Shown here in pieces: positions 1 through 8,359 of a stretch of 64,000 nucleotides of DNA (positions within the stretch are counted from its first letter, which is position 1; the number at the start of each line of letters is the position of its first letter). The position numbers and the translations under genes are program-made. The notes under the pieces are model-generated. The model did no database searches, was not told the DNA's origin, and saw only the letters and a list, made by a program, of their open reading frames with translations. The DNA is from Longimicrobium sp. (lineage in GTDB: Bacteria; Gemmatimonadota; Gemmatimonadetes; Longimicrobiales; Longimicrobiaceae): NCBI RefSeq assembly GCF_036388275.1, contig NZ_DASVSF010000021.1:54931-118930 (forward strand), read 5' to 3'.

Positions 1-256
1 GATCCAGGGCCGTGTTCAACTCGCGCAGCCGCCCGGCTTCGGCCTCGGCGGCCTCCGCACGGCCCCGCATCTCGGCGAGTTGCGCCTCCTTCCCTCGCAC
101 CCGCTCGTCCAATGCGGCAGTCGCCAACGCGAGCTGCGCCGCGGCGGCACTGGAGGCCGCTGCAGCTCGGGCCTGGAGGATGAAATACGCTACAAAAGCG
201 CCGATGACGACGCCGACAAGCAGGAGAAGCACGGAAAGGGGGGAGAAATCCATCAT
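1..256 (-). CDS. rmuC: DNA recombination protein RmuC, N-terminal part
   Basis: Only the first 85 codons are present; the gene runs off the left edge of the window. The start is a double ATG at 256/253. Residues about 6-25 form one hydrophobic membrane-anchor helix, followed by a long Ala/Glu/Arg-rich stretch with heptad character (coiled coil). That layout is the typical RmuC amino terminus, which anchors a nuclease-like domain at the inner membrane and limits recombination at inverted repeats. The diagnostic nuclease domain lies outside the window, so the name rests on architecture alone. Another membrane-anchored coiled-coil protein is possible. Confidence 0.6.
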   Translation of the reverse strand, partial: MMDFSPLSVLLLLVGVVIGAFVAYFILQARAAAASSAAAAQLALATAALDERVRGKEAQLAEMRGRAEAAEAEAGRLRELNTALD

Positions 257-399
257 CGAGATCAAAGCAAGGGGTAAACCGGAGGGTAGTGCGGAGGAGG
301 AGCAGCTACGCCGATTTACGAAAAGGAACGAATGGAGCGACGTCGGGCAAGCGCCGGGTTTTGTTCGACATCGGGTCGGGGGGGGTGCTGCGCGTCGGT

Positions 400-2412
400 T
401 TAGGTCTGTTCGTCCAACCCGGCGGGCGTAGCGGCGTTGTCTGTGATAGAGGCCCCTCTGAAACGTCCTGCCCGAGCTATGGGCTCAGTCGTCCGGTGTA
501 GCGTAGCGGGGCCATCAGGCTGCACGAAGATGCTGGAGTATTCCGCGCCTTCACCCGCGATGCGCATTTCCAGAGGCGCCGGGCTGAAGGTCGCGTTGTA
601 TTCTGCCCTGAGGTCTAGGATCACCTGGTACAAAGCAGTCGTAGCCTCATCGGACATTTCCTCATGCGCTACGAAGGTATCGATGGAGTCGTTCCATTGT
701 TCTCCGATTGCTCCGAACGCTGCGAACGCAACCGGCTTCACCAAGTGCCCGAGTTCCGGTATCCGTACGACCGACAGGAACGCTTGCAGCCAAAGGTCAG
801 CACTGTTTCTAGCAAGGACAGCAGCCGTGACCAACGCGGTTGCGCACTCATCAACAGCACTGCGATGCTGCAACTGGACAGCTAGACGTAGCCACCCGTT
901 GACATCCAGCGGATCGAGACGCAAGGCATCCCCTGCAACAGCCGGATTCGAATCCAATTCAAGTAGCGTTGCCGCTCTTGCTGTCTCTCTGCGGACCTCG
1001 TCTCCGTACCTCTCTGACAGCATGCTTACTACGAGCCGCTTCAACACCCATTCGTAGTCCGATTTCTCCTCAGCGTCCAAATACGAATCGAACGCATCGC
1101 CCGCCGCAGCAAACCGGCCCGCATACATCAATGCGTCTGCGTACAATGCTCTCCAAGACGGCCGCCCACCCAAAGCGATCGCTTTGCCATACAGGGCCGC
1201 CGAAAGACGATACCGTCTCGCTCCGAACAGTAGACCGGCAATCTCTTTCCAGTAGTAGTCTCTCTGAAGATACGGTGGATGAATGTCCCCAGCGCGCCGG
1301 TATAGGCGCAGAGCTTCCCGATCACGGCCCGCTTGGCGCAACTGGTTGCCGAGGTTGTAGATCGCGATGGCGAGTTCGCGTGCGTCGGTTTCACGATCAT
1401 AGCTGTCGATCTTACGTCGGAGGTGCCGTTCAACTGCCTCGTGATCCCGATCGGAAAGCCCCGGCATGAGACCGAGAACGAGGAGAGGGTCCGTCGCAAA
1501 TCGGTTATCGGGGTTCTTGAGCATCTTGTCGGCCATCTCGAACGCTAACCCAAATCGACGAGAGGCAAGGAGGCTATGGCCAATGATCAACAACATCTCG
1601 GGAGCGGTAAGAATCGCCGAGTCATCGGCTACCATGTTGGCGAGCGTCGAGGCAAGGTTGTGGTCACCGACCCGCGAGATTGCCACCGCAGCCAATATCA
1701 CGACGTCAGCACCAAGCGTGTTGTCGAAGGTTGAGGCAGTCGAATAGTGGATGGTCACGCTCGGCGCACCTCTGAAACTGACGACCAACTTCTCAGATTC
1801 AGCGTGAATCCAAAGGGCTCCGTCCGTGCTTTGTTCGTTGAAGATTGCGCCGCATTTCCGCAGATACGCTCGAATGCTGTGCAATGCACGAGGCGCCGAC
1901 AGTGTTCCGACACTCGGGCTGAAAATCCGAATCTCAACGGGAATCGGGAGCGGAATGCAACCTTTGGTGTAACGCCTGCGAATCTGGAGATCTTGCTCCA
2001 GGATCCCAGGCCTGTGCTCGTCCCACTCGTGTTCGGCACGAAACGGGATCATGAGTGTCTTCGTGCCTAGACGGCCATAGAACGGATCGAATTGGTGAAA
2101 CCACTGCGCAAATAACCGGTCATCTTCCAACTCCCATAGCACTATTAGGACGGGGAGATCCAGTATTTTATAATACCGGCCGGTCTCGACGCGCAGTCGG
2201 ACTGAAGGGCGACGGGACGGTTTTTGAGTGGCTTTGATTTGAACCCAAAAACGCAGGCCAGTCGGGCTGCCATCTGGAGCGAACAGTTCGACGCTACCGT
2301 CAATTCCGTAGTCTGGCTGTTCAGAGCGGAACACCCACGCGGAAGGTAGGCGCTGTTGAAAAGCGAGTAGCGACCTCGCTTCTAATTGATGCGATGGGGC
2401 TCGGTTCGGCAT
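400..2412 (-). CDS. DUF4365 domain protein with TPR-like helical repeats
   Basis: This 670-residue protein has a DUF4365-like amino terminus (about 5-150), with a D34-Y-G-I-D38 segment and a Q58-I-K60 motif resembling the D...(E/Q)xK core of PD-(D/E)XK nucleases. Residues about 250-300 and 345-450 look like alpha-helical TPR-type repeats, for example around YNLGNQLRQAGRDREALRLY. DUF4365 proteins are often found in accessory or defence loci, but no activity is established by this sequence. Base composition is visibly lower in GC than its neighbours and codons ending in A/T are common, which suggests acquisition by transfer. No clear Shine-Dalgarno precedes the ATG. It is followed by rmuC after 143 bases. 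Confidence 0.75.
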   Translation of the reverse strand: MPNRAPSHQLEARSLLAFQQRLPSAWVFRSEQPDYGIDGSVELFAPDGSPTGLRFWVQIKATQKPSRRPSVRLRVETGRYYKILDLPVLIVLWELEDDRLFAQWFHQFDPFYGRLGTKTLMIPFRAEHEWDEHRPGILEQDLQIRRRYTKGCIPLPIPVEIRIFSPSVGTLSAPRALHSIRAYLRKCGAIFNEQSTDGALWIHAESEKLVVSFRGAPSVTIHYSTASTFDNTLGADVVILAAVAISRVGDHNLASTLANMVADDSAILTAPEMLLIIGHSLLASRRFGLAFEMADKMLKNPDNRFATDPLLVLGLMPGLSDRDHEAVERHLRRKIDSYDRETDARELAIAIYNLGNQLRQAGRDREALRLYRRAGDIHPPYLQRDYYWKEIAGLLFGARRYRLSAALYGKAIALGGRPSWRALYADALMYAGRFAAAGDAFDSYLDAEEKSDYEWVLKRLVVSMLSERYGDEVRRETARAATLLELDSNPAVAGDALRLDPLDVNGWLRLAVQLQHRSAVDECATALVTAAVLARNSADLWLQAFLSVVRIPELGHLVKPVAFAAFGAIGEQWNDSIDTFVAHEEMSDEATTALYQVILDLRAEYNATFSPAPLEMRIAGEGAEYSSIFVQPDGPATLHRTTEPIARAGRFRGASITDNAATPAGLDEQT

Positions 2413-2806
2413 TGATCACAAGCAGGTTCAACGACGTGAGGATTCAACTCGTACTCAGCTCTGAGGCCGCTCGCATCCGCTTCAGCACGCGGCGTACCGC
2501 GCACCGTACAGCCGCGGCACGAGGCAGCATTCGCTCGCCAAAATCCGTAGCGCTACTGTCCGACGACGCCCTACGATCTCAGGGCATCCCAGGGACAGCA
2601 GGCAGGGTTCAGCATGAGGGTCGCGATGGGATGGCAGCGGGGGGCACGACCGGCGCGAGGTATGTGCGGCGGGATCGGCAAGCCGGCGTTTTTTAGCTTG
2701 AGCCGGGCGGGCCTGGAGGGCCGGTATTCGTGGACAATCAAACGTCCCGGCGCTGCTCGGACAAGCGCCGGGTGTATTCGGTTTCAAGGCAGAGAGGCGC
2801 AAACGA
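2413..2806. other. Gene-free spacer upstream of the DUF4365 gene
   Basis: About 390 bases between the VapC terminator and the DUF4365 start. The open frames here are short, unlike any family I recognise, and lack a convincing ribosome site. A small hairpin with arms CCGGCGC/GCGCCGG lies near 2748-2772. The promoter of the DUF4365 gene should lie toward 2413-2480, but I see no convincing -35/-10 pair. Confidence 0.5.
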
Positions 2807-2833
2807 GCGCCGGTGCTCAGAAAGCACGGGCGC
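2807..2833 (-). terminator. Likely terminator after vapC
   Basis: A hairpin of GCGCC(G)GTGCT and AGCAC(G)GGCGC arms around a CAGAA loop lies 30 bases beyond the vapC stop. On the minus strand it is followed by TCGTTT, a short and imperfect T-tract. Confidence 0.45.
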
Positions 2834-2862
2834 GGAGCCGAAGCTTCGGCCGAACGGGGGCG

Positions 2863-3303
2863 TTAGATGTAGGTGTCCAGTTGCAGAATGCGAAGGCCCG
2901 GGAGCGCAGGGAGCCGGCGATCGTTCGTTACAAACGTGGTGCAGCCCTCGGCGAGCGCCGCCGCGAGTTGGAGCGCATCCGGCGTGCGCCCTCCGGCTAC
3001 GGCCCGGAGTTGGGCCGCCGCACGCAGGAGCGGTCTGTCGATCTCACGGAGCACGACACCTCTGCCGCGGGTCAGGAGTGCTTCGTAGCGATCGGCCAGC
3101 GGCTGGTTTCCGGCGCGATACGGCACCACCAGCACCTCCAGCAGTGTCACCGCCGATGTAACAATCGTTACCGCCTCGAGATCGGCGGCGGCAAACAACG
3201 GACGCAGCGGCGGGAGATAGGTAGGGTGCGCCTCGATGAAGTAGATGAACGCAACGGTGTCGACCCCTACCGGGCCCGGTCCCACGTCGTCAATCAATCC
3301 CAC
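2863..3303 (-). CDS. PIN-domain toxin, VapC/FitB type
   Basis: A 146-residue PIN-fold ribonuclease toxin. Acidic metal-binding positions are visible at D15, E56, D109 and the N127-D128 pair in the order expected for VapC, within VDTVAFIYF, TLLEVL, RTPDALQLA and FVTNDRR. The start codon overlaps the end of the upstream RHH antitoxin by 10 bases, the usual arrangement for translationally coupled toxin-antitoxin pairs. The likely role is cleavage of RNA (tRNA in characterised VapC enzymes) when antitoxin is lost. The specific target cannot be read from sequence. Confidence 0.85.
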   Translation of the reverse strand: MGLIDDVGPGPVGVDTVAFIYFIEAHPTYLPPLRPLFAAADLEAVTIVTSAVTLLEVLVVPYRAGNQPLADRYEALLTRGRGVVLREIDRPLLRAAAQLRAVAGGRTPDALQLAAALAEGCTTFVTNDRRLPALPGLRILQLDTYI

Positions 3304-3521
3304 GACGCTCGCTCTCCGTCCACGTACCGCCCTGCGTCTACCCCGGACCAGAGCTCCTTCCCAAGTCCCTCAAGCTCCAGGATCGAGAGTCGCTGCGGCG
3401 CGAGAACTTCGGACAGGATGTGCGTCACTTCCTGCGCGACCGATCGGTGCCGGGATTCGGCGCGGGACTTCAGCGCCTCGTACAGGGCGTCTGGTACGTT
3501 CTTTACATTCAGGGTCGCCAT
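3294..3521 (-). CDS. Ribbon-helix-helix antitoxin, VapB/FitA type
   Basis: A 75-residue protein whose first 40 residues form a ribbon-helix-helix DNA-binding unit: strand ATLNVKNVP, helix DALYEALKSRAESR, then the RSVAQEVTHILSEVL helix. The carboxyl tail (about 45-75) should wrap the PIN toxin encoded next. The ATG is preceded by a strong AAAGGAGG site about six bases upstream, consistent with more antitoxin than toxin being made. A perfect palindrome at 3536-3552 sits on the promoter and is the natural operator for autoregulation. Confidence 0.85.
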   Translation of the reverse strand: MATLNVKNVPDALYEALKSRAESRHRSVAQEVTHILSEVLAPQRLSILELEGLGKELWSGVDAGRYVDGERASWD

Positions 3522-3535
3522 GGCATCCTCCTTTG

Positions 3536-3570
3536 TCCTCCAATGTGGAGGAACCCCAACGAAGCGTCAA
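3536..3570 (-). promoter_or_regulatory. vapBC promoter with palindromic operator
   Basis: Reading the minus strand, TTGACG (3565-3570) and CACATT (3542-3547) are separated by 17 bases. The -10 element lies inside a perfect 7+7 inverted repeat, TCCTCCA/TGGAGGA with a 3-base centre (3536-3552). A repressor bound there would block RNA polymerase directly, as is typical of RHH antitoxin autoregulation. Confidence 0.55.
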
Positions 3571-3678
3571 GCTTGCGAGTAGCACAAGGATGTCGCCCAC
3601 CGGCTTGGAACGCTTTGGCCGGAGACCACAACACCCCCGGCGGCCGCGCCGTTGTGAGTCGCCGGCACATACCTGCGC

Positions 3679-3710
3679 AAAAACGGGCGCGGAGCCGAAG
3701 CTCCGCGCCC
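3679..3710 (-). terminator. Rho-independent terminator of rpsA
   Basis: A perfect 10-bp stem, GGGCGCGGAG/CTCCGCGCCC (3685-3694 and 3701-3710), encloses a 6-base loop. On the minus strand it is followed by GTTTTTG. It lies about 30 bases past the rpsA stop. Confidence 0.85.
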
Positions 3711-3741
3711 ATCTTCAGCGCGATGGGCCCGTCCGAGAGGC

Positions 3742-5691
3742 TTACGCCTGCTCGTCCGTGCCGGCGTCCGCGTCCGCGGCCGGAGCGTCGTCCGAAGCCG
3801 GAGCCTCGTCCGCCGCCGGAGCCGCGTCGGCCGAAGCCTCCACAGCCGGGGCTTCGTCGGCCGCGGGCGCGTCGTCGGCACTCGCGGTGGTCTCGGAAGC
3901 CTCATCACCCGCAACCGCCGGGGTGGCCGCCACGGTGAACTGCGGCACGCCGCCCTCGAACTTGGGCACCCGCACCACTTCGCAGACGATGCGGTGGTTG
4001 GCCGCGTCGACCTCGGTGATGCGCATGTCGAGCATGTCGCCCTCGGCGAACACGTCCGCCGGGTTCTGCAGGCCGGTCACGCCGATCTGCGAAACGGGCA
4101 CGAAGCCCTCGACGTCGTTGCCCAGGTCCACCGCCACGCCCTTGTCCTGCAGGCGGGTGATGGGGCCGGCGATCTCCTGGCCCGCGTGGTACTGCGTGGC
4201 GATGTCGCCCCACGGGTCGTCCTGGGTCTGCTTGAGGCCCAGCGAGATGCGCTTGTTCTCGGCGTCCACGCCCAGGATCACCACGTCGACGTCGTCACCC
4301 TTCTTGACGACTTCCGACGGGTGCTGGATGCGCTTCGTCCAGCTCATGTCCGAAATGTGCACCAGGCCGTCGATGCCCGGCTCGATCTCGACGAAGGCGC
4401 CGAAGCTGGTGAGGTTGCGGACCTTGCCGGAAAGGCGCGTGCCCACCGGGTACTTGGCCGGCAGCGCGTGCCACGGGTCTTCCTCGATCTGCTTCATGCC
4501 CAGCGAGATCTTCTCGCCTTCCGGATCCACCTTCAGGATCACCGCCTCGATCTCGTCGCCCAGCGACACGATCTTGGACGGGTGCCGGACGTTGCGCGTC
4601 CAGCTCATCTCGGAGATGTGCACCAGGCCCTCGACACCCTTCTCCAGCTCCACGAAGGCGCCGTAGTTGGTGATCGAGACCACGCGGCCGCGAACGCGGG
4701 CGCCCACCGGGTACTTCGACTCGACGTCCTTCCAGGGGTAGTCCTGCAGCTGCTTCAGGCCCAGCGAAAGGCGCTCGCGCTCCCAATCGATGTCCAGGAC
4801 CTTCACCTCCAGCTCGTCGCCGATGCCCACCACCTCGGACGGGTGGCCCACACGGCCCCACGACATGTCGGTGATGTGAAGCAGGCCGTCCATGCCGCCC
4901 AGGTCGATGAACGCACCGAAGTCGGTGATGTTCTTGACGATGCCCACGCGCTGCTGGCCTACCTCGAGCTCCTTCTTCAGCTTGTCGCGCTTGATCTCGC
5001 GGTCGGCTTCCAGGAGCACGCGGCGCGACACCACGATGTTGCGGCGGCGCTTGTTGAGCTTGATGATCTTGAACTCGTACGTCTCGCCGATCAGGTCCTC
5101 GATGTTCGGAACCCGGCGCAGCGCGATCTGCGAGCCCGGCAGGAACGCGTCGACGCCCATCAGGTCGACGGTGACGCCGCCCTTGATCTTGCGGGTGAGC
5201 ATGCCGGCCACCGCGGTGCCGTTCTCGTACGCCACGCGGATCTGCTCCCACACGCGCAGGAAGTCGGCCTTCTTCTTGGAGAGGACGACCACGCCGTCCT
5301 CGTCCTCGAGGTTCTCGAGGAAGACCTCGACCTCGTCGCCGATCTGCAGCGAGTCCGGGTCCTTGAACTCGTCGCGGGTGACCGCGCCCTCGCTCTTGAA
5401 GCCCAGGTCCAGGATCACCGCCTTGTCGGTGATGCGAAGGATGCGGGCCTTGACGATCTCACCCTCTTCGATGTTGCTGAGGGTGGGCTCGTACATGTCG
5501 AGCATCGCCTCGTACTCTTCGGACGTGTACTCGTCTTCGTCGAAGAGGTCGGGGCGAATGCCGAGCGAACGCGCGCGCTCGGCGATCTGCTCGATGGTAA
5601 GCTCATTGCCCGGGCGCCAGGGCTCGCGGGCGACGGCGACGCCGCCCTCGTCCTCGCCGGACAAGAAGTCTGCTGCGGTGATGTCGGACAT
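3742..5691 (-). CDS. rpsA: 30S ribosomal protein S1
   Basis: This 649-residue protein carries six S1/OB-fold repeats, at about 75-140, 158-225, 243-311, 329-399, 416-486 and 503-572. The recurring GLVHIS(D/E)MSW signature is visible in repeats 3-5. S1 binds mRNA on the small ribosomal subunit and helps recruit leaders with weak Shine-Dalgarno sites. The tail after residue about 590 is a low-complexity Ala/Asp/Glu-rich acidic extension not needed for the fold. It follows cmk, giving the widespread aroA-cmk-rpsA order, and ends in a clear intrinsic terminator. Confidence 0.97.
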   Translation of the reverse strand: MSDITAADFLSGEDEGGVAVAREPWRPGNELTIEQIAERARSLGIRPDLFDEDEYTSEEYEAMLDMYEPTLSNIEEGEIVKARILRITDKAVILDLGFKSEGAVTRDEFKDPDSLQIGDEVEVFLENLEDEDGVVVLSKKKADFLRVWEQIRVAYENGTAVAGMLTRKIKGGVTVDLMGVDAFLPGSQIALRRVPNIEDLIGETYEFKIIKLNKRRRNIVVSRRVLLEADREIKRDKLKKELEVGQQRVGIVKNITDFGAFIDLGGMDGLLHITDMSWGRVGHPSEVVGIGDELEVKVLDIDWERERLSLGLKQLQDYPWKDVESKYPVGARVRGRVVSITNYGAFVELEKGVEGLVHISEMSWTRNVRHPSKIVSLGDEIEAVILKVDPEGEKISLGMKQIEEDPWHALPAKYPVGTRLSGKVRNLTSFGAFVEIEPGIDGLVHISDMSWTKRIQHPSEVVKKGDDVDVVILGVDAENKRISLGLKQTQDDPWGDIATQYHAGQEIAGPITRLQDKGVAVDLGNDVEGFVPVSQIGVTGLQNPADVFAEGDMLDMRITEVDAANHRIVCEVVRVPKFEGGVPQFTVAATPAVAGDEASETTASADDAPAADEAPAVEASADAAPAADEAPASDDAPAADADAGTDEQA

Positions 5692-5795
5692 GTGGTGTGG
5701 ATCTCCCGTAACTCCCGCCGGCGGGATGGGTGCCGGCGGTGGGTTTGAGGGTGAGCGGTTGAGGGCCTGAAAAACTGCCCGGGAAACGGAGAAAG

Positions 5796-6515
5796 TTACG
5801 CCACTTCCCCGCCCGGGTCAACCCCGCCCCGCTCGCGCGCAAGGTCCACGATGCGCCGCACCTGCTGCTCCAGCGTCAGGTGCGTGGTGTCGATGACCAC
5901 GGCGTCTTCGGCCTGCCGCAGCGGCGCGGCGGCGCGGTTGCTGTCCAGCTCGTCGCGCCCCTGCAGCCGCGCGGCTTCCACCCGCACGTGCTGCTCGGAC
6001 AGGTCCGCCTCCCCCTGCTCCATCAGCCGGCGCCGGGCGCGCTCCTCGGCGTCGGCGATCAGGTACGCCTTGAGCTCGGCGCCGGGAAAGACGACCGTGC
6101 CGATGTCGCGCCCGTCCGCCACCAGCCCGCCGCGCGCGCCGGATTCGCGGAGCGCGTCCATCAGCCACTCGCGCACGGTGGGGACGGCGGCCATCCGCGA
6201 CACGTGCTCGTTCACCCGGGGGGACCGGATCTCGGCGCTCACGTCGCGCCCGCCGATGGTCATCACGTAGCCGCGCTCACCGGGAACGCCGTGCACGTCC
6301 AGCCGGTCCAGCTCGTCGCCCGACAGCGTTTCCCAGCGGTCGGGGTCGATGCCGGCCTGCAGGGCGGCGTAGGTGATGGCGCGGTAGAAGGCGCCCGAGT
6401 CCAGGTGCCGGTACCCCAGCCGCTCGGCGACGGCCTTGGCGGTGGAACTCTTGCCGGAGCCCGCCGGGCCGTCCAGCGCGATGATGATTCCGTCCGGGCG
6501 CTCGTGTGCGGTCAT
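5796..6515 (-). CDS. cmk: Cytidylate kinase
   Basis: A 239-residue (d)CMP kinase that phosphorylates CMP and dCMP to the diphosphates. The P-loop GPAGSGKSS is at 16-24, followed by the substrate-side YRHLDSGAFYRAITY segment and the DGRDIGTVVFPGA motif typical of bacterial Cmk. Length matches the family. It lies between aroA and rpsA on the same strand, a conserved neighbourhood. The aroA-cmk gap is unusually long (about 380 bases) and filled with repeats, so cmk-rpsA may have its own promoter. Confidence 0.96.
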   Translation of the reverse strand: MTAHERPDGIIIALDGPAGSGKSSTAKAVAERLGYRHLDSGAFYRAITYAALQAGIDPDRWETLSGDELDRLDVHGVPGERGYVMTIGGRDVSAEIRSPRVNEHVSRMAAVPTVREWLMDALRESGARGGLVADGRDIGTVVFPGAELKAYLIADAEERARRRLMEQGEADLSEQHVRVEAARLQGRDELDSNRAAAPLRQAEDAVVIDTTHLTLEQQVRRIVDLARERGGVDPGGEVA

Positions 6516-6895
6516 GGTGTCATGCGAAGAGGCGTAACTTCATGCCGGATGAGGCTGGATCGCCGCATGCCTCGGCGCCCCCCATCCCAGCCCTTCCCCC
6601 CCAAACTGCGCGGGGGAAGGGAGTCAGTGCCGTGCACTTCGGCCGGTGCCGGGGGGACGCCGGCGGTGCACCCGTTTCGAATTGCTCCGGCGCACTCCGC
6701 GGGTGCCCCCTCCCCCCGGCCCCCATCCCCCGCTGCGCAGGGGAGGGGGAGACCTGCACAGGGTTTGGGGCGCGCCACCGGCCCTAACTCACACCGCTGC
6801 AAGCCAGTCCGCGCAGGCGGACTTCGTGTGGTTGTTGCAGCGAATTCATTCGCCCGTGCAGGGCTTGGGCACCGATCTTGGCCAAGGCCCGCGCC
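6516..6895. repeat. Composite repeat cluster between aroA and cmk
   Basis: This spacer holds two C-rich/G-rich hairpins (6591-6621, with AAACTGC-type loop, and 6721-6749, with CGCTGCGC-type loop). A second element at about 6790-6860 has AGTCCGC/GCGGACT arms followed by TTGCAGCGAATTCATTCGCC. Related copies occur at six other places in the window. No coding signal is convincing. Confidence 0.8.
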
Positions 6896-8194
6896 TCAGT
6901 CCGACTGCCGCGTCACCCGATCCAGCAGCTCCCAGAATCCCGGGAAGCTCACGTCCACGACCGCGCGGTCGTCGATCTCGATCGCGTTCTCCGGGCTCGC
7001 GGCCAGCACGCCGAACGCCATCGCGATCCGGTGGTCGTCGAACGATTTCACCGCACCCGAGAGCGGCCGGTCCGTTCCGCGGACGATCAGCCCGTCCTCC
7101 AGCTCCTCGGCATTCACCCCGAGCGCGCGCAGGTTGCCGGCCACCGCGGCGATGCGGTCCGTCTCCTTTACGCGCAGCTCGCCGGCGCCCGTGATCCGCG
7201 TCTCCCCCTCCGCGCGCGCCGCCAGCACCCCGAGCATGGGGATCTCGTCGATGGCGGCCGGCACCTCGTGGCCCCCCACCTCGATCCCCCGCAGCCGCGC
7301 CGGGCGAACGACCAGGTCCGCGACCAGCTCGCCGCCCTCCTCGCGCTGGTTCTCGCGCGTGACGCGGGCGCCCATGCGCGCGACGAGCTCGAAGAACCCC
7401 GTCCGCGTGGGGTTCACGCACACGTCCCGGATGCGCAGCTCGCCCTCGTCCGCCAGGAGCGCGAGCGCCACCAGGAACGCGGCGGACGATGGGTCTCCGG
7501 GCACGGACAGGTCCAGCGGCGGCAGCGCGCGGCCGCTGGGGGTGAGGCTGACGTGCACCGCGCCGTCCGCCACGCTGGTCTGCACGAACTCGCCTAGCGC
7601 CCGCAGCATGCGCTCGGTGTGGTCGCGTGACAGGACGGGCTCGGTGACGGAGACGGGCACGCCCGCGCCCAGGCCGGCCAGCAGCACCGCGCTCTTGATC
7701 TGCGCGCTGGCCTTGGGCGACGCGTAGTGCAGAGGGCGAAGCTCCCCCCCGCCGACTTCGATCGGCAGGGTGCCGGATGCGCCCAGCTCCTGGAACCGCG
7801 CGCCCATCCGCTCCAGCGGGGCGGTGATGCGGCGCATCGGGCGGCTGCGCAGCGACTCGTCGCCCGTGAGCGTCGCGGTGAACGGGCGCGAGGCGAGAAG
7901 GCCCATCATCAGCCGCGCCGTCGTCCCGCTGTTGCCGCAGTCCAGCCAGTCGCCCGGCTCCCTCCACGCGCCGATCCCCCGGCCGACGACGCGGATCTCC
8001 GAGCCGTCCGCAGGCGGGTCGGCCGCGTCCGCACCGAGCGCGCGCAGCACGGACGCGGTGCTCCGGCAGTCGGCGCCCGGCAGCAGGCCGCGCAGGCGGC
8101 TTTCGCCGTCCGCCACGGCGCTGAACATCAGCGCGCGGTGCGTCATGGACTTGTCGCCCGGAACGGTGACGTCGCCGGACACGTGCAGCTTCAT
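6896..8194 (-). CDS. aroA: 3-phosphoshikimate 1-carboxyvinyltransferase (EPSP synthase)
   Basis: A 432-residue enzyme of the shikimate pathway that joins shikimate 3-phosphate and phosphoenolpyruvate. The substrate-binding motif PGDKSMTHRA is at 12-21, followed by GNSGTTARLMMGLL and the conserved RVKETDRI segment. Length is normal. A TTGCGA-N18-TAGCTT promoter lies upstream. Gene order aroA-cmk-rpsA is widespread in bacteria. Confidence 0.97.
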   Translation of the reverse strand: MKLHVSGDVTVPGDKSMTHRALMFSAVADGESRLRGLLPGADCRSTASVLRALGADAADPPADGSEIRVVGRGIGAWREPGDWLDCGNSGTTARLMMGLLASRPFTATLTGDESLRSRPMRRITAPLERMGARFQELGASGTLPIEVGGGELRPLHYASPKASAQIKSAVLLAGLGAGVPVSVTEPVLSRDHTERMLRALGEFVQTSVADGAVHVSLTPSGRALPPLDLSVPGDPSSAAFLVALALLADEGELRIRDVCVNPTRTGFFELVARMGARVTRENQREEGGELVADLVVRPARLRGIEVGGHEVPAAIDEIPMLGVLAARAEGETRITGAGELRVKETDRIAAVAGNLRALGVNAEELEDGLIVRGTDRPLSGAVKSFDDHRIAMAFGVLAASPENAIEIDDRAVVDVSFPGFWELLDRVTRQSD

Positions 8195-8230
8195 CGAGGC
8201 TCGCTCGTCAGGATTGCGTTCAGGGCCGCC

Positions 8231-8260
8231 AAGCTACCGATCCGCCGCGCGCCATCGCAA
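8231..8260 (-). promoter_or_regulatory. Putative aroA promoter
   Basis: On the minus strand, TTGCGA (8255-8260) and TAGCTT (8231-8236) are 18 bases apart, about 40 bases before the aroA ATG. The same -10 hexamer and spacing recur in the divergent promoter pair near 36.7 kb. Confidence 0.45.
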
Positions 8261-8359
8261 CGCCTGCGCCGCGAACGAAAACCATCGCGTGGCCCGTCTG
8301 TCGAAACGGTGCTCTCGATCCGCATCGATGTCGAGATTCTGTGCCGCAGGTGGCAGGGA

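Noticed and set aside
942..960. TTCGAATCC-like string suggesting a tRNA T-arm
   Set aside because: It lies within the DUF4365 coding sequence and no cloverleaf can be drawn around it.
2482..2802. 106-codon minus-strand frame upstream of the DUF4365 gene
   Set aside because: No ribosome site, no recognisable fold, and it overlaps the candidate promoter and terminator region.
3994..5748. Long plus-strand open frame over rpsA
   Set aside because: It is antisense to the six S1 repeats of rpsA; its His/Val/Leu-rich content mirrors the coding strand's codon bias.
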